Positions 11,171-21,699 of a DNA stretch of 64,000 bases are shown here, one piece after another. The notes below the pieces were generated by a model that searched no databases, had not been told where the DNA came from, and saw nothing but the letters and a program-made list of their open reading frames with translations. Numbering within the stretch: the stretch's first letter is position 1; the number at the start of each line of letters is the position of its first letter. A program made the position numbers and the translations under genes. Origin of the DNA: Batillaria attramentaria (Eukaryota > Mollusca > Gastropoda > Batillariidae); assembly GCA_018292915.2 (NCBI GenBank), contig JACVVK020000052.1, positions 1,810,001 through 1,874,000 on the forward strand, written 5' to 3'.

Positions 11171-11244
11171 TATTGTTGTTTTGTTTTGTTCAGTAATACC
11201 GACATTTCCGGCCTCTCGGACAGCGGACGAGATCTAGAGAACAG

Positions 11245-11410
11245 GGTGGGTAGGTGGGTGTTTTAGGTTTTTAACGGCCTTCTCCACCACGTACGGCTGA
11301 TATCAAAGACGGGGCAACGAGGGAAAGGCCAGCACAAATATTTGGCCCCAGCCGAGATTCGAAGTCACGACCCGAGGACTGGAAATTCAACACTCTACCA
11401 TTCAGCCACC
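11245..11410 (-). mobile_element. SINE-A, near full length with target duplication
   Basis: The complement runs from tail (GTGGGTAGGTGGGTG, TTTAACGGCCTTCTCC) through GGTCAGCACAAATATTTGG-type body to B-box and A-box complements (GATTCGAAGTCACGAC, CTACCATTCAG). Exact 9 bp flanking duplication AGAGAACAG at 11236-11244 and 11411-11419. Confidence 0.9.
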
Positions 11411-11419
11411 AGAGAACAG

Positions 11420-14400
11420 AATAATATGCACGTACACAGACTACTGACTAAACGCGCTTCAGATACAATGAATATAGTTAAAGTACAGTTGCAGGTGAAA
11501 CAAGCTGAACTAAAAAAAATTAAAAAAGCGATTTATTCCTGGATGACTTAACAGAAAGTAAAATAAACCCGAGAACAGCCATAGTGTCGCTGGAACATGA
11601 AGTATTTGGAAGCACCCATACGTTCAGCCATTAGATTAATCCCTCTGGACAGAAAAACATAATTTATCACCAGTTAAACGTGAAAACAAAACAAAACAAA
11701 ACAAAAAACCCGCGTCCGCGCAAAAAAGGGGAGACAAACAAAATAAAGGGCGAAAATCGACCTCGTCGCGACGTGGACCCGTTCACCGTCAGCAGGGGAG
11801 ATAAACACGGTGCAATATTCGTTCACGCCCAACCGCCTTCTAATCCCTGGCTATAATCTCGCGCCTCTGTGTCCTGAATTTGAACGACAACATTAATGTC
11901 CCCACCAGCAGCCCGCAGCGGACAAAAAAAGCCCAACACGGGGCCATTACTTTGTTTTATGGGCGGCCCGACGCTGCGACTAAACGATATTACAACGCCA
12001 ATCTTACTGTCTTTCTCCTCTTCTTAGTTTACAGCGCGTAAAATGATTTTCGCTTGGCTTCTTCCCTTTGTAATTGAGAGAGCACGTTAGTGGGAGAGAG
12101 CGATGCGGGGCCCGACCTATAGGGGTTCTCCCCATCGCCGCTACAGATCGAGCTATAATCTCTCCCCGCTGTTCATATTCAATCAGCAAGGCTTTGAGGA
12201 CCTAGCGCACGCGGCCATAACTGTCCAAGAGACGGTGATCTACGACGATCGCATCCGAGTCCTAAAACATCAACAAGGAGGTCCCCCTGAGCCTTAAAGT
12301 GCTGGTTGACCTCCCTTACCCCCTTCTTGAGCCTCCCCCCCCCCACCCCCCATTACCCACCATACCCAGACAAGCCAGTCTTCATTTAGCGCCCTGCGTG
12401 GATCGTGGAGCCTTTGGCTTCGCCTCCACATAAATTATGCTGAAAAGAAGTGCAAGTCAGGGAACTCTGCATCGACGCCGCGTGGTCCCTTCCTCTTGTG
12501 AAGCCTGAAGCCCCAGCCCTTGACAGCAATGTCCTCGGACGTTTTACGACTGGGAGGCATTCCCTTCGCACGAAACGCGACTCTCGCGGCTCCGAGACAA
12601 AGAAACTCTCACGACCAGGAGAACCTTGCTTTGATATATTTACGCGACGACACACAAAAGTGCAGTCCATGTCGCCAGCACGAAATTAATGGCCTTCATA
12701 AATTACAAAGAGTGTACAAAGACTTCAAATGCCAGCCTAAAAGGGTTTAAGGTCTCAATGAGCGTTTCCGAGGCGTACATTGAGTCGTTTGTGGCAAGAC
12801 CGATGGCCTGCCAACTCCAAGTCACGTAATCAACTCAGATTTGCTGGGGAACTGCCAAAACACCACAGACGGTGAGGTCGTCTGGTGTGCGTGGAGGATT
12901 TCCGCGTACGTGTTGATTCCGTTTCTGATTCGACGCAGCAGTTTCTTGAACTTGTGATCTCAATAAAGTGCGCAGTGTTGCCTGGCAGGGATAAAGAACA
13001 GGACAATTGTTGGCTGAACAGTCGCTTGCGTATGAGGTCTGGAAACAACTGGTCCGTGCGGTGTCAGTAGTTTTTTTTTTTTGTTTTTTTTTTTTAAAAT
13101 ACCGTCTATGATCTTTCCGTCAGTGAATGTGTTGACATTTTTTTGTGCTCATAAGACTGAAAGATTCAAAGGAAAAGTCTCTTTTGTCTTTCTGTGAGGT
13201 CTACAATTGCTGAAATTGAAATACATATTAAGCTTCATCGAGTACCACGTCTAAAACAGATATTGATAATGTGACATAAGTAGACGACTTTGGGGGGGGG
13301 GGAGGGGGGAGTTTTTCCCTATGATACGGGACAGCAATATACTGTAAACATTTAGCAAGAGTCAGTCACACTTCATCACTCAGTGAATTATACCCAAAGC
13401 ATCTACAGGTAGAGATAATCAACAAAATTTAGCAGCCACACAACAAGTCAGCTAGGGTCAACGATTCTGCTAGGATACTGCGCTATATAAAAGCAATTTA
13501 TTATTATTATTATTCCTCAAAATCCAGGAAATGTGCAATCAAATACAGTCAGTAAGATTTACATTTTAATCTCTGAAGCATATAAAACCAGACGATCTGA
13601 CAAAAAAAAAAAACCAAACAAACAAACAAAAAAAACCCAGACACAATGAAAGTACGTAGCAGTCACACACGAAAAAGAGTCGATCAAAGCCAACGGTTCC
13701 TCAAACTGAAATCCTGCTTCACATGCGATCAAACTCTTCTATAACAAACTTGGCACACGCCGGCCGGAGCCGGCTGACGCTACGCCACGCCACAGGCGCC
13801 ACGCCAAGACAAGCCATTCTAGGCTCTGATGCCCAAATTGGGCGGCGACTTGAGCAAGTTCAGCGGCAGCCCCATGCACGTCCCTCTTCCCCCGACCCCA
13901 TCTCAGCGCTAGAAGATAACCCTGAGGTCGACCAGCCTGTAAATCTCGCGCCAATTTATCCGTCTCAGTGCCCCGGTATCGGGCGTTAATGAACGGGTCT
14001 GGCGCGGCCCCGTCCGGGCAAATGGATAGTCCCCGATTATCTGCCCCAACAAACGAGTGCCCGCGTGATCTCGCGCCATCCGCCGCGACCTTGCATCACT
14101 CTTTATATCGGCAGGTCGCCGGTGACAAAGAAAACGTGTCCCATAACGCAATGCAAATGGAAGACGGCGGACACGCGATTGCAAGGGCCGTTAAAACTGG
14201 GTGATGGATTGCAGAAGGCCCTCGTTTTAGTGCAACGTGATTCACTCACACACACACAGAGGCCTAAGAAGATGTAGTAGTTGTAGCGTGGATGGGAGCA
14301 GTTACTCAGCAGGGAGGAAAAAGACCTGACCCCCAAACACCGCTGCAACAGACGTCATTCTATTACGCCGCCCGAAGCGCTTGATTCCTTTCTGACCATT

Positions 14401-15230
14401 ACTCATCCTCTTTTGTACAAAAGACGGCAATTTACTTCCTCTCACGAACATGACAGTTAACGATTGCGCTTTTTGTGTTTTTCCATTCGTGTCTTGGCGT
14501 GTTTTACGGGCGCTGATTACTCTCAGGGCCCGTCGAGTACGGTCCCGGTTTATTTCTGGCCTGTCAGGATGTATCTGTTTTTAAGAGTTGCCATTTACAT
14601 ATCTCCGGCTTGTTTATCGCTGTTGCAGCTTGTTGTTGAAAACATCAATCCCAGGCTGCAACATACTTATAATTGGAGAAGCTGTTTTCCTCAGAAACTA
14701 TCACCCTTAAATATGCGGGGAGCCGTTTGGAATCTTGACGATTGTTCTCTTGTTAGCAGCGGTACACAAGAACGACCCAAAACATTGTTCGTCGACCTTC
14801 AAGGTGCACAGTGCGAGACTTCAGGAGTAGGTTTTAAACGGGAAGTCACCTGAAAAACAGGTCCACGCCGGACTTTTCAATCTCAGCCTCACAGGTGTTG
14901 ACCTCTGGGAGAAACTGCGGTTTATTCAAACCGATAGATCTTTTGGCCATCCACCAAACCGGACTATTTTTTTAAAATCACAACGTAGCGAGTGCTGAGA
15001 ATGTTTGAATTCATGAGATCACATTACAGGGCCATGAGTACTTTGTCACAGGACCATGATGTTGCTCACTTTGGGTCCGTTGCAGGATGTCTACTGGAGG
15101 AGGATCTGCTGTTCTCAAAGTCGTCTGGCTTCTTATGCTTTCAAGAGCAGAACGTGCTGGTTGCCAAATCTTCTGATGTCTGCTTTAGCAGCATGTGCCA
15201 CTCAGATCTCACAATCGTTGTTCTCAAAGC
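11420..15230. other. Mostly unique sequence with GC-richer islands
   Basis: Islands at about 11.76-12.7 kb and 13.74-14.2 kb have more CG dinucleotides and no repeats. Open frames on both strands are short and overlap, which is typical of GC-rich noncoding DNA. G-run 13292-13308, T-rich 13071-13095. Confidence 0.5.
13455..13517 (+). repeat. Element 3' end with GCGCTATATA and (ATT)n tail
   Basis: CTAGGATACTGCGCTATATA, AAAGCAATTTATT then (ATT)n. The same kind of end occurs in reverse at 17232 and 36540. ATT-tailed GCGCTATATA ends are common on non-LTR-type repeats in invertebrates. Confidence 0.5.
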
Positions 15231-16107
15231 CTTCACATAAAATAACAAAGGTGACATCAGGTGCACAGACTAAAGACAGGACAATGACTGTTCAAAGTCT
15301 TCACATGAAAAAATGAAACCTCCGAGGTGACATTCAGTGCACAAGCATTACAGACTGACGATGACCTTGCGAAGTCTTTACATTAAAACTGAAACCTCAG
15401 AGGTGACATCAAGTGCAAAAGACTGACAATGACCTTGCAAAGTCTTCACATTAAAAATGAAACCTCAGGGGTAATATCCAGTGCACAAACCTGACAGACT
15501 GACAATGACTGTTCAAAGTCTTCACATAAAAAATGAAACATCAGACTGAGGTGACATTCAAACCCGACAAACTGTCAATGACCTTGCGAAGTCTTCACAT
15601 TAAAAAAAATGAGACCTCAGAGGTGGCATCAAGTGCACAAGCCTGACGGACTGATGATGACCTTTCAAGGTCTTCACATTAAAAAAAAATCAAACCTCAG
15701 AGGTGACATTCAGCGCACAGACTGAGGACAGACTGACGATGACCTTTCAAAATCTTTACATTAAAAAATGAAACCCCAGAGGTGACAACCAGTGCACAAA
15801 CCTGACAGACTGACAACGGCTGTCCAAGGTCTTCAGGTTGACTGAGGACAGACTGACGATGACCTTCCAGAATCTTCACATTAAAAATGAAACCCCAGAG
15901 GTGGCATTCAGTGCACACACCCGACAGACTGGCAATGACCTTTCGAAGTCTTCACACTAAAAAATGAAACCCCAGAGGTGACATCAAGTGCACAAACCTG
16001 ACAGACTGACGATGGCCTTTCAAATTCTTCACGTTAAAAACGTGAAACCTCAAAGGCGACATCCAGTTCAGCAACCTGAAAACAAGACTGACGATGACTG
16101 ACGTGTG
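15231..16107 (+). repeat. Minisatellite, 12 units of about 76 bp
   Basis: Each unit starts CTTCACATTAAAAA, continues TGAAACCTCAGAGGTGACAT, (C/A)AGTGCACAAACCTGACAG, ACTGACGATGACCTTTCAAA and closes with GT before the next CTTCAC. Unit starts are at 15231, 15299, 15376, 15444, 15520, 15593, 15672, 15754, 15831, 15874, 15950 and 16027. The ninth unit is only 43 bp, an internal deletion. Units differ by substitutions and one ACTGAGGACAG variant shared by units 7 and 9, so the array is old and has undergone local exchange. Confidence 0.93.
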
Positions 16108-16565
16108 GGGATGTCATTCAAGACAGGCAGACTTGAGGGGGCCGTGGGATGAGAGGAGGGGGGTGGGGAATACTGGGTGATGGAGGCGATGTCAGTGAGC
16201 AGGCAGGGAATGATTTCACGGTCCGCCACGCAGGCGACAGAGCGAAGGGTCGGCCCAATCTGTAGCGAACACCGCAAGGCCTTTGATCAGTGTGGCTGCG
16301 GGATGCTGTTGTCAGTCCGGGAACAAACTCCGGCCATCAAGCAGCCTCTGCTTGTCCCTGACCATTAGCTTCATTGTCAGAGCCGCGCGCGGGACCTCCC
16401 AGGTTGTCAGCATTCTCGTCTGCGCCTTCCTTCCGAAATGCTGCATTCTTCTGCACTGACGTGATGTCATAACACGCAGCCAAGGGCCCCTGATACTGAA
16501 AGCCCCGAACAGCGGAACGTCGGCGTTGTCTACAGGCATGGTGGTGCACCAAGGGGTCATTTCTC

Positions 16566-16641
16566 GTACCGCCATCTGGTAAAAAGCCTAATTGTCATGG
16601 GTTTGATAAGCGCTTGGGCCCTTTTTGTCAGAGAACGGTAA
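16566..16641. repeat. HP palindromic repeat, copy 1
   Basis: Arms CCATCTGGTAAAAAGCC and GCGCTTGGGCCCTTTTTGTC enclose CATGGGTTTGATAA. The left arm is shortened by substitutions. It is the first of three HP copies at 16.57-17.05 kb. Confidence 0.8.
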
Positions 16642-16730
16642 ACTAGTCATTTCAGAAAACATAATCTATGATGTCATTACGCGCAGCGAGGGCCCTGATC
16701 CTGAAAGCCCCAAAACTACGACTGAGAAAC

Positions 16731-16806
16731 CTAACGTTGAGGGGGAAAAAGGGACTACGCGACAAGGATTTGACTGGCACTTAAGCCCTTTTTCCAGACC
16801 ATGCAG
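16731..16806. repeat. HP palindromic repeat, copy 2
   Basis: Arms GGGGGAAAAAGGGACTACGC and GCACTTAAGCCCTTTTTCC around AAGGATTTGACTG. Both A and T runs flanking the stem are conserved. Confidence 0.75.
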
Positions 16807-16972
16807 ACACATTGGCGCTTTTCTATATTATAAATAGGTGTGTGATGCACTGACTCTGGGGTTATTTGTCTCCCCCGAAAACATAATCGATGATGAACGG
16901 CGTTACACTATGCGCACTGACTGGCTGATGTCACAATGCTGTAAGGGCGAAGAGACCTTGGCTATGAATACC

Positions 16973-17053
16973 TGTTTACCATCACCCGTAAAAAGGGCAC
17001 TAAGCGCCATGAATTTGTTAACCGTTTACACCCCTTTTCCAGATGAGTGTAGC
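16973..17053. repeat. HP palindromic repeat, copy 3
   Basis: Arms CATCACCCGTAAAAAGGGCA, CTAAGCGCC and CGTTTACACCCCTTTTCC, AGATGAG around ATGAATTTGTTAA. Confidence 0.8.
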
Positions 17054-17231
17054 TGTGTTTGTCCGTGTTTACGGTACTCTCTGGGTCGTTTACTCTTTAT
17101 TCTCCATAGTCACACATTCACGATGATGATGGTCAGCCATATAAATTTAGTTCCACAGTTTGGGCCGTGTTGACTGAGGTCGTACGAAACAGTTTGATGC
17201 GGTGCAAGAGAAAAAGTTTTAAATGCTTTAA

Positions 17232-17290
17232 AAATGTATAATAATAATAATGATAATGACAGTACTTATATAGCGCTATAGCATGTCAGT
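17232..17290 (-). repeat. Element 3' end with GCGCTATATA and (ATT)n tail
   Basis: The top strand reads ATAATAATAATGATAATGAC, AGTACTTATATAGCGCTATA, the complement of the type seen at 13.5 kb. Confidence 0.45.
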
Positions 17291-18064
17291 TAATAACAGC
17301 TCATGAAAAAAGAGAGAACAGGAAGAAATAATTTACAACAATTTACAAAGCCATAAGGTCGGGGCGCAACCACACACAGACACACAGACACACAGACACA
17401 CACACACACACGATGCAGAACAGTCAAATGCAGTCAGTATGCATGAACAGACCTGAACATTGCGTAGTAGATATAATAGATATACCACATGTAGATGCTT
17501 TACGTTAAAGGTTTTCGGAAGGCAGTTAGTTGAAAGCAGAAACATACATAAAGAGATAGGAAGCTGGCTCTTGCAACTGCTTACATCCTTTGCTGCCCTA
17601 GGCACCAGGTCGCTGTCTCGATTTCAAATAACACTGACAACTCCACGCCCTCCATCTGCCTCCAAATGACCACTAACAAGGTATGCAACTTTGGAAAACA
17701 AGTATTTTTTGCCTCAGACGAAGTAGTATTGGTGTACTGACGAGACAGACTTTAAAGTTGTGATGTAAAATTTCGAAATTCGCGATTCTGCACTTCCCAG
17801 ACAATTACAGTTTCAAATACTGAGTTACTCAGACCTTCTGCTAAACCACCCAATAACGTTTTGAAGTAGTAACTTACATGAAGGAATAAAACCGTTCATT
17901 TGGACGGCAAAATGTTATTTAAAGAGGAGTTTAATTCAGAAGTGCCGTAGCCTCGCATATTTCCCGAAGTGTCTTTGTTTCCTGTCTCACTGTATTATGT
18001 CTCTGCTTAGAAGGACGCGGAGCAGGTAGCGATAGGTACCGCTATGATTTTCTACTACATGTAC

Positions 18065-18100
<36 letters not shown>

Positions 18101-18368
18101 GACAGACCAATGAAAGGCGTCAGAGTGTGTGACGTGTGACAAACCCACGTGACAGATAGACGACCGTTAATGTCACCTGGGTCTGTCGCCCCAGAGATGA
18201 AGGTGAAATGACGTGGGCATGAGTCCACACTTAAAGCCTCACCACCACCACCACCACCACCACCACCGCTGCCACTACAATATATACGATAAAAGGTCAT
18301 TTCGTCACGCTCCAACGCTTATCATCAACCGTCGCCAGGTTGGCGGGTAATTTACGCCACTATCTATG
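17291..18368. other. Unique sequence with minor AC, TC and CAC tracts
   Basis: An imperfect AC tract at 17370-17412 and the TC and CAC tracts listed. No gene recognised. Confidence 0.55.
18069..18100. repeat. (TC)n
   Basis: About 15 units. A (CAC)n tract of ten units lies at 18239-18268. Confidence 0.9.
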
Positions 18369-18369
18369 C

Positions 18370-18590
18370 ACGCATAAATAACATGGGGGAGAGTTTTAAA
18401 AGGGATACGTCGTAACTTTCCCGAGCTAACAGATCGGCCTGGAGCATCACTACGATGCCAAAAGCACGACTCAGTTTAAGACAACGGAAAATCTTAGCGT
18501 GGTGTGGTCATAGTTGTTCAGATGTGAGCCAAATAACATTGAGAGTTGGGGAGCACTTAATTAAAGGGATATAAGTTAACTTTTTCAAGC
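18370..18590 (+). repeat. Degenerate direct repeat, period about 155 bp
   Basis: AATAACATGGGGGAGAG, AAAGGGATACGTCGTAACTT near 18378-18418 parallels AATAACATTGAGAGTTGGGG, AAAGGGATATAAGTTAACTT near 18532-18582. Confidence 0.4.
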
Positions 18591-18614
18591 GCAGACATTG
18601 ACCTGAACCGCTTA

Positions 18615-18710
18615 AAATGACACTAGAGCTAGTTTAGTTCGAGGTTAGACTCTAACCCGGGGCTAAACTTCCTAACCCCGACTTTTACATGCGCGCCCTG
18701 TACTACACGT
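18615..18710 (+). mobile_element. MITE-1, right end only
   Basis: CACTAGAGCTAGTTTAGTTC, CTAACCCGGGGCTAAAC and CTTTTACATGCGCGCCCTG match the right third of MITE-1. The left part is missing. Family D sequence follows directly. Confidence 0.75.
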
Positions 18711-18980
18711 AGATACGACTAAAAACAGTCGCTAAAAATAGCCACCAATCCGCGCTGTCTGGTTGGTTTTCGGTCCGCAACAGATAACAACGTCGCGGTA
18801 TACGCAGTGCGCAGTACGTTTCTACTTACGTAGAACAACATATTCGCCAATCCTAGTCACCACAAGGATTTCAGATGCTATATAGTGTCCCAGGTGACTG
18901 GTTCTGATGCATGGATGAAGCGCATTCGACGACAAGTTCAGTTCCACAGCGTTATTGTATGCCGCCTGACAAACACAGTA
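18711..18980 (+). repeat. Family D dispersed repeat, copy 1
   Basis: Shares CAGTCGCTAAAAATAGCCAC, CCAATCCGCGC, CTGATGCATGGATGAAGCGC and CCACAGCGTTATTG with the copies at 30.37 and 61.58 kb, in the same order over about 270 bp. No end structure or coding capacity was recognised. Confidence 0.75.
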
Positions 18981-19270
18981 TTCAGGGTCCAAATGTAAAA
19001 GTCGAGGTTAATTTAACAGACCAACCCAGACTAGGACAAAAGAAACTAAAAAACAAAATTTAAAAAAAAGGAAGCAAAGAAAGGAAGAAAAAATCCTTCT
19101 ATAACGGCTCAGGCACCTTCCTGGAATGCGCCCGCTTCCTGATTTAAAACAAACAAACAAAACAAACAAACAAAAAAACAGAAAATGTAACCCTAGAGCT
19201 AGTTTAGTTCGAGGTTAGACTCTAACCCGGGGCTAAAAGCCCTAATCTCGACTATTACATACGGGCCCTG
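18981..19270 (+). mobile_element. MITE-1 copy, uninterrupted
   Basis: About 290 bp with inverted ends. The left end is CAGGGTCCAAATGTAAAAG then TCGAGGTTA; the right end is the complement, TCTCGACTATTACATACGGGCCCTG. It contains no ORF. CA..TG ends beginning CAGGG resemble hAT-type elements, but no 8 bp target duplication is visible, so the superfamily is open. The middle (GGAAGCAAAGAAAGGAAG at about 19070) is the empty form of the SINE site seen in the copy at 19.7 kb. Confidence 0.75.
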
Positions 19271-19640
19271 GCCGTTGGGGGAGGTTTTGGGGACGGCTTA
19301 CTTTGAGGCAACAGTTAGGGCTTTTGATGAGTTTTTAGCCGCCCGGCTGGGAGTTGATCATCCTCACGCAGGTCACTTTAAACCCGTCATACATTGCAGG
19401 CCGAAGTGGCAGGTGGTGAGGACAGCTCATTCCCCAAGGACTGGCGCCATCGGTCATAATGTATGTGCATACCTCGTATAACTTACCTTCTTGTTTATGA
19501 TCAGCGGATGTCAGACAACTTCAGTTCAAAGTGAATTGAGTGAGTAAGTGAGAAATGCGAAACGGCACCCACTTTTATTTATCAGTTTTCGCACAAAGGT
19601 GATTTTGACAAAGCGCCTGTCGTTGTTGAGTGAGTTGTTG

Positions 19641-19643
<3 letters not shown>

Positions 19644-19672
<29 letters not shown>
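19644..19672. repeat. (GA)n
   Basis: About 14 units, 70 bp upstream of MITE-1. Confidence 0.9.
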
Positions 19673-19740
19673 CGCTGTCAAAGCGGTCACAGTCTGCAAC
19701 TTACAACGTTGGATCGTATGAACACAGCAGTGCCAAAGTA

Positions 19741-20216
19741 CAGGGCCCGTATGTAAAACTCGAGGTTAATTTAACCCACGGGCCTAACCCCCAGACCAGG
19801 ACAAAAGAAACCTAAAAACAAAATTAAATAAAAGAAGGAAGCGGAGAAAGGAGTGGGTGGGTGTTTGGGAGTTTAACGTCCTTTTCCACCACATACGGGT
19901 GATATCAAAGACGGGACAACGATGAAAAAGCCAGCACAAATATTTGGCCCCAGCCGGGATACGAACTCACGACCCGAGCATTACTGAGAAGTCCAACGCT
20001 CTACCATTCGGCCACCCCGGCTCCCCGCGAAGAAAGGAAGAAAAAAATTCCTTCTATAACGGTTTAGGCACCATGGTGGAATGGACCCGCTTCCTGATTT
20101 AAAAAAAAACAACTAACAAACAAACAGAAAAGTTAACCCTAGAGCTACTTTAGTTCGAAGTTAGTCTTCAACCCAGGGCTAAAATCCCTAACCTCGACTT
20201 TTACATGCGGGCCCTG
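19741..20216 (+). mobile_element. MITE-1 copy interrupted by SINE-A
   Basis: Left end CAGGGCCCGTATGTAAAAC and right end CTTTTACATGCGGGCCCTG are near-perfect inverted repeats of about 28 bp. The internal sequence parallels the 18.98-19.27 kb copy (AGGACAAAAGAAACC, TTCTATAACGG, GACCCGCTTCCTGATTTAAA) and is split by the SINE at 19853-20026. Confidence 0.82.
19853..20026 (-). mobile_element. SINE-A nested inside an inverted-repeat element
   Basis: Full-length reverse copy: tail GTGGGTGGGTGTTTGGG, end GTTTAACGTCC, body and complete tRNA-like head ending CCACCCCGGCTCC. Flanks GCGGAGAAAGGA (19841-19852) and GCGAAGAAAGGA (20027-20038) form a 12 bp duplication with one difference. The paralogous sequence at about 19070 has the same host sequence with no insert, so the empty site is visible in the window. 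Confidence 0.93.
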
Positions 20217-21247
20217 ATCTTTTTCAAATAATTGTAAGGTTCGTTAATGGCACCTGGCTAAGTTAGTGTGCCAGACATGACTTCAGGCAACGCATCCACC
20301 TTTCAGTAAAGACTAACCGAGACAGGCGTAGCAGAAACAGACAAAATGAGAACATGCATCTGAACTGTTTTCTAAGATAATTGTCATGGTCATGGTTTTC
20401 AAGCACTAACGGAAAGCATTCGCCTTCAGAGGTTACTTTGGATCTTCTGCCCGGGGCGCTCAGGGTCAAGAGGCAATGATTAGGGATGGCCTGCGCCTAG
20501 GAAGATCAGAGATGGTTAGGAGTATGAGCTCGGAAACACACTGCCTGAGCAAAACCCCGGTCAATATCCCACAGACCGCCTGCAGAGCAGAGGCGTGCAA
20601 AGTGGCAGGGGCCGACGATTGAACCTAAAAGGGCACGATAGGGCCGGTGTGAACCAAAACAGCATTGCAACAGTCTCAAATTCGACTGACACTGGGGAGA
20701 TTGGTGAAAGATGGGATGGAGCGCGTATGGGCTTTCCCGAGCGAAGCGATACTATCTTGAGCTGAACTGAACTGAAAATGCAATACACAAACACACACAC
20801 ACACAAAATACAGCAAGGCAGCTTCAAGTTCATGCATCTCCAGCAGTAATGCCAGGTATGGCTGAGTACCCCATTGCCGCACAGCGATCGGAATGCAAAA
20901 ACGATGCAACATCACGCGTTGCCACGTCGCGCTCATCTAGACGCCGGAGAGGCCCGGATGTCTCGACAGAGTGGTGTCCCTTGCTCCGTTCCGGTAAGTT
21001 GGAAATCCGACACGGTGTTTTAACCAGACTGACGAAATGCCAAGAATGTACACTAGTGTCTTGGCAGAACAGCCGTTACTTGGCGACGAACACGCACAGT
21101 TGTTTTCTCATTCAGATTTTTATACTTTACACACTGTTGCTGGAGACGCAAATGTTCCTCTGTTTTTGTCAGTTTCGCTTTTTTTTCCCCCGAACTGATG
21201 AACTGCACTCTCGGCTCCTCGTCGCCCACTGCATTTAAGTTGGAAAG
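20217..21247. other. Unique sequence
   Basis: A short (AC)n at 20788-20804. No gene supported. Confidence 0.55.
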
Positions 21248-21404
21248 AGGGAGGGGGGGGGGGGGGGGACTGAGGAGGTCTGGGGAAAGGGGGGGGGGGG
21301 GGGGCGCTGTCCGGAACAGACTGTGTTAGACTGTGGACAAGCTTGCTGGTTGGTTGGCTGCTGGTTTAACCCCCCCCCCCCCCCCACACACACACACACC
21401 CAAA
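21248..21404. repeat. G and C homopolymer cluster
   Basis: G runs at 21254-21269 and 21290-21304 and a C run at 21370-21385 followed by (AC)n. Opposite-strand G and C tracts lie about 70-100 bp apart. Confidence 0.85.
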
Positions 21405-21545
21405 AGAAGAGTGAAACCAAGGTAAAAGCAACGAGGAAAACTGAAACCACCACACATGTTTGGCTGCCAGTCGGGATTCGAACGCACGACTGCAGCGCTG
21501 AAAGTCCAACGCTTTACTATACCCAGCTTTGCTATCCCAGTTCCC
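21395..21545 (-). mobile_element. Diverged SINE-A-like copy
   Basis: Complement of body and head is recognisable: GCAACGAGGAAAACTG, CACATGTTTGGCTGCCAG, CGGGATTCGAACGCACGAC, GTCCAACGCTTTACTA. The tail side is replaced by C and AC runs. Confidence 0.65.
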
Positions 21546-21610
21546 TGACTGTGGACAGCTCTGGTAGTTCGGAAACAGTGAGCTGATGGTACACTGAGCT
21601 ACCTCCTGAA

Positions 21611-21698
21611 CCTACGTCTATAGCCATTTCACACAAAGGGTCTAATCGCTGTGGAGTTGAGAACCGCTAAGACCCTTTCATTGTCATTTGACGGTAGA
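21611..21698. repeat. HP palindromic repeat, copy 4
   Basis: CTACGTC at the outer left, arm ACAAAGGGTCTAATCGC, centre TGTGGAGTTGAGAA, arm CCGCTAAGACCCTTTCATTG and outer right TTTGACGGTAG. A single copy. Confidence 0.75.
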
Positions 21699-21699
21699 G

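Larger units (their letters stand above)
16455..17055 (+). repeat. Tandem units of about 170-240 bp, each carrying an HP hairpin
   Basis: GTGATGTCATAACACGCAGC, GGGCCCCTGATACTGAAAGC (from about 16461) recurs about 207 bp later as TATGATGTCATTACGCGCAG, GGCCCTGATCCTGAAAGC (from about 16668). A third, weaker unit has ACATAATCGATGATGAACGG and TGATGTCACAATGC. The hairpins are about 165 and 240 bp apart. Confidence 0.65.

Noticed and set aside
13455..13517. A LINE with coding sequence upstream of the ATT-tailed ends
   Set aside because: No reverse transcriptase motif was found in any frame upstream of 13.5 kb or in the reverse frames near 17.2 and 36.5 kb.
15231..16107. Regularly spaced repeats resembling a CRISPR array
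   Set aside because: Units are contiguous and similar over their whole length with no unique spacers, and the DNA is eukaryotic. It is a minisatellite.
16068..16575. Possible Pro-rich coding region upstream of the HP array
   Set aside because: It overlaps the tandem duplicated units at 16455-17055, and the duplicate does not preserve the frame.
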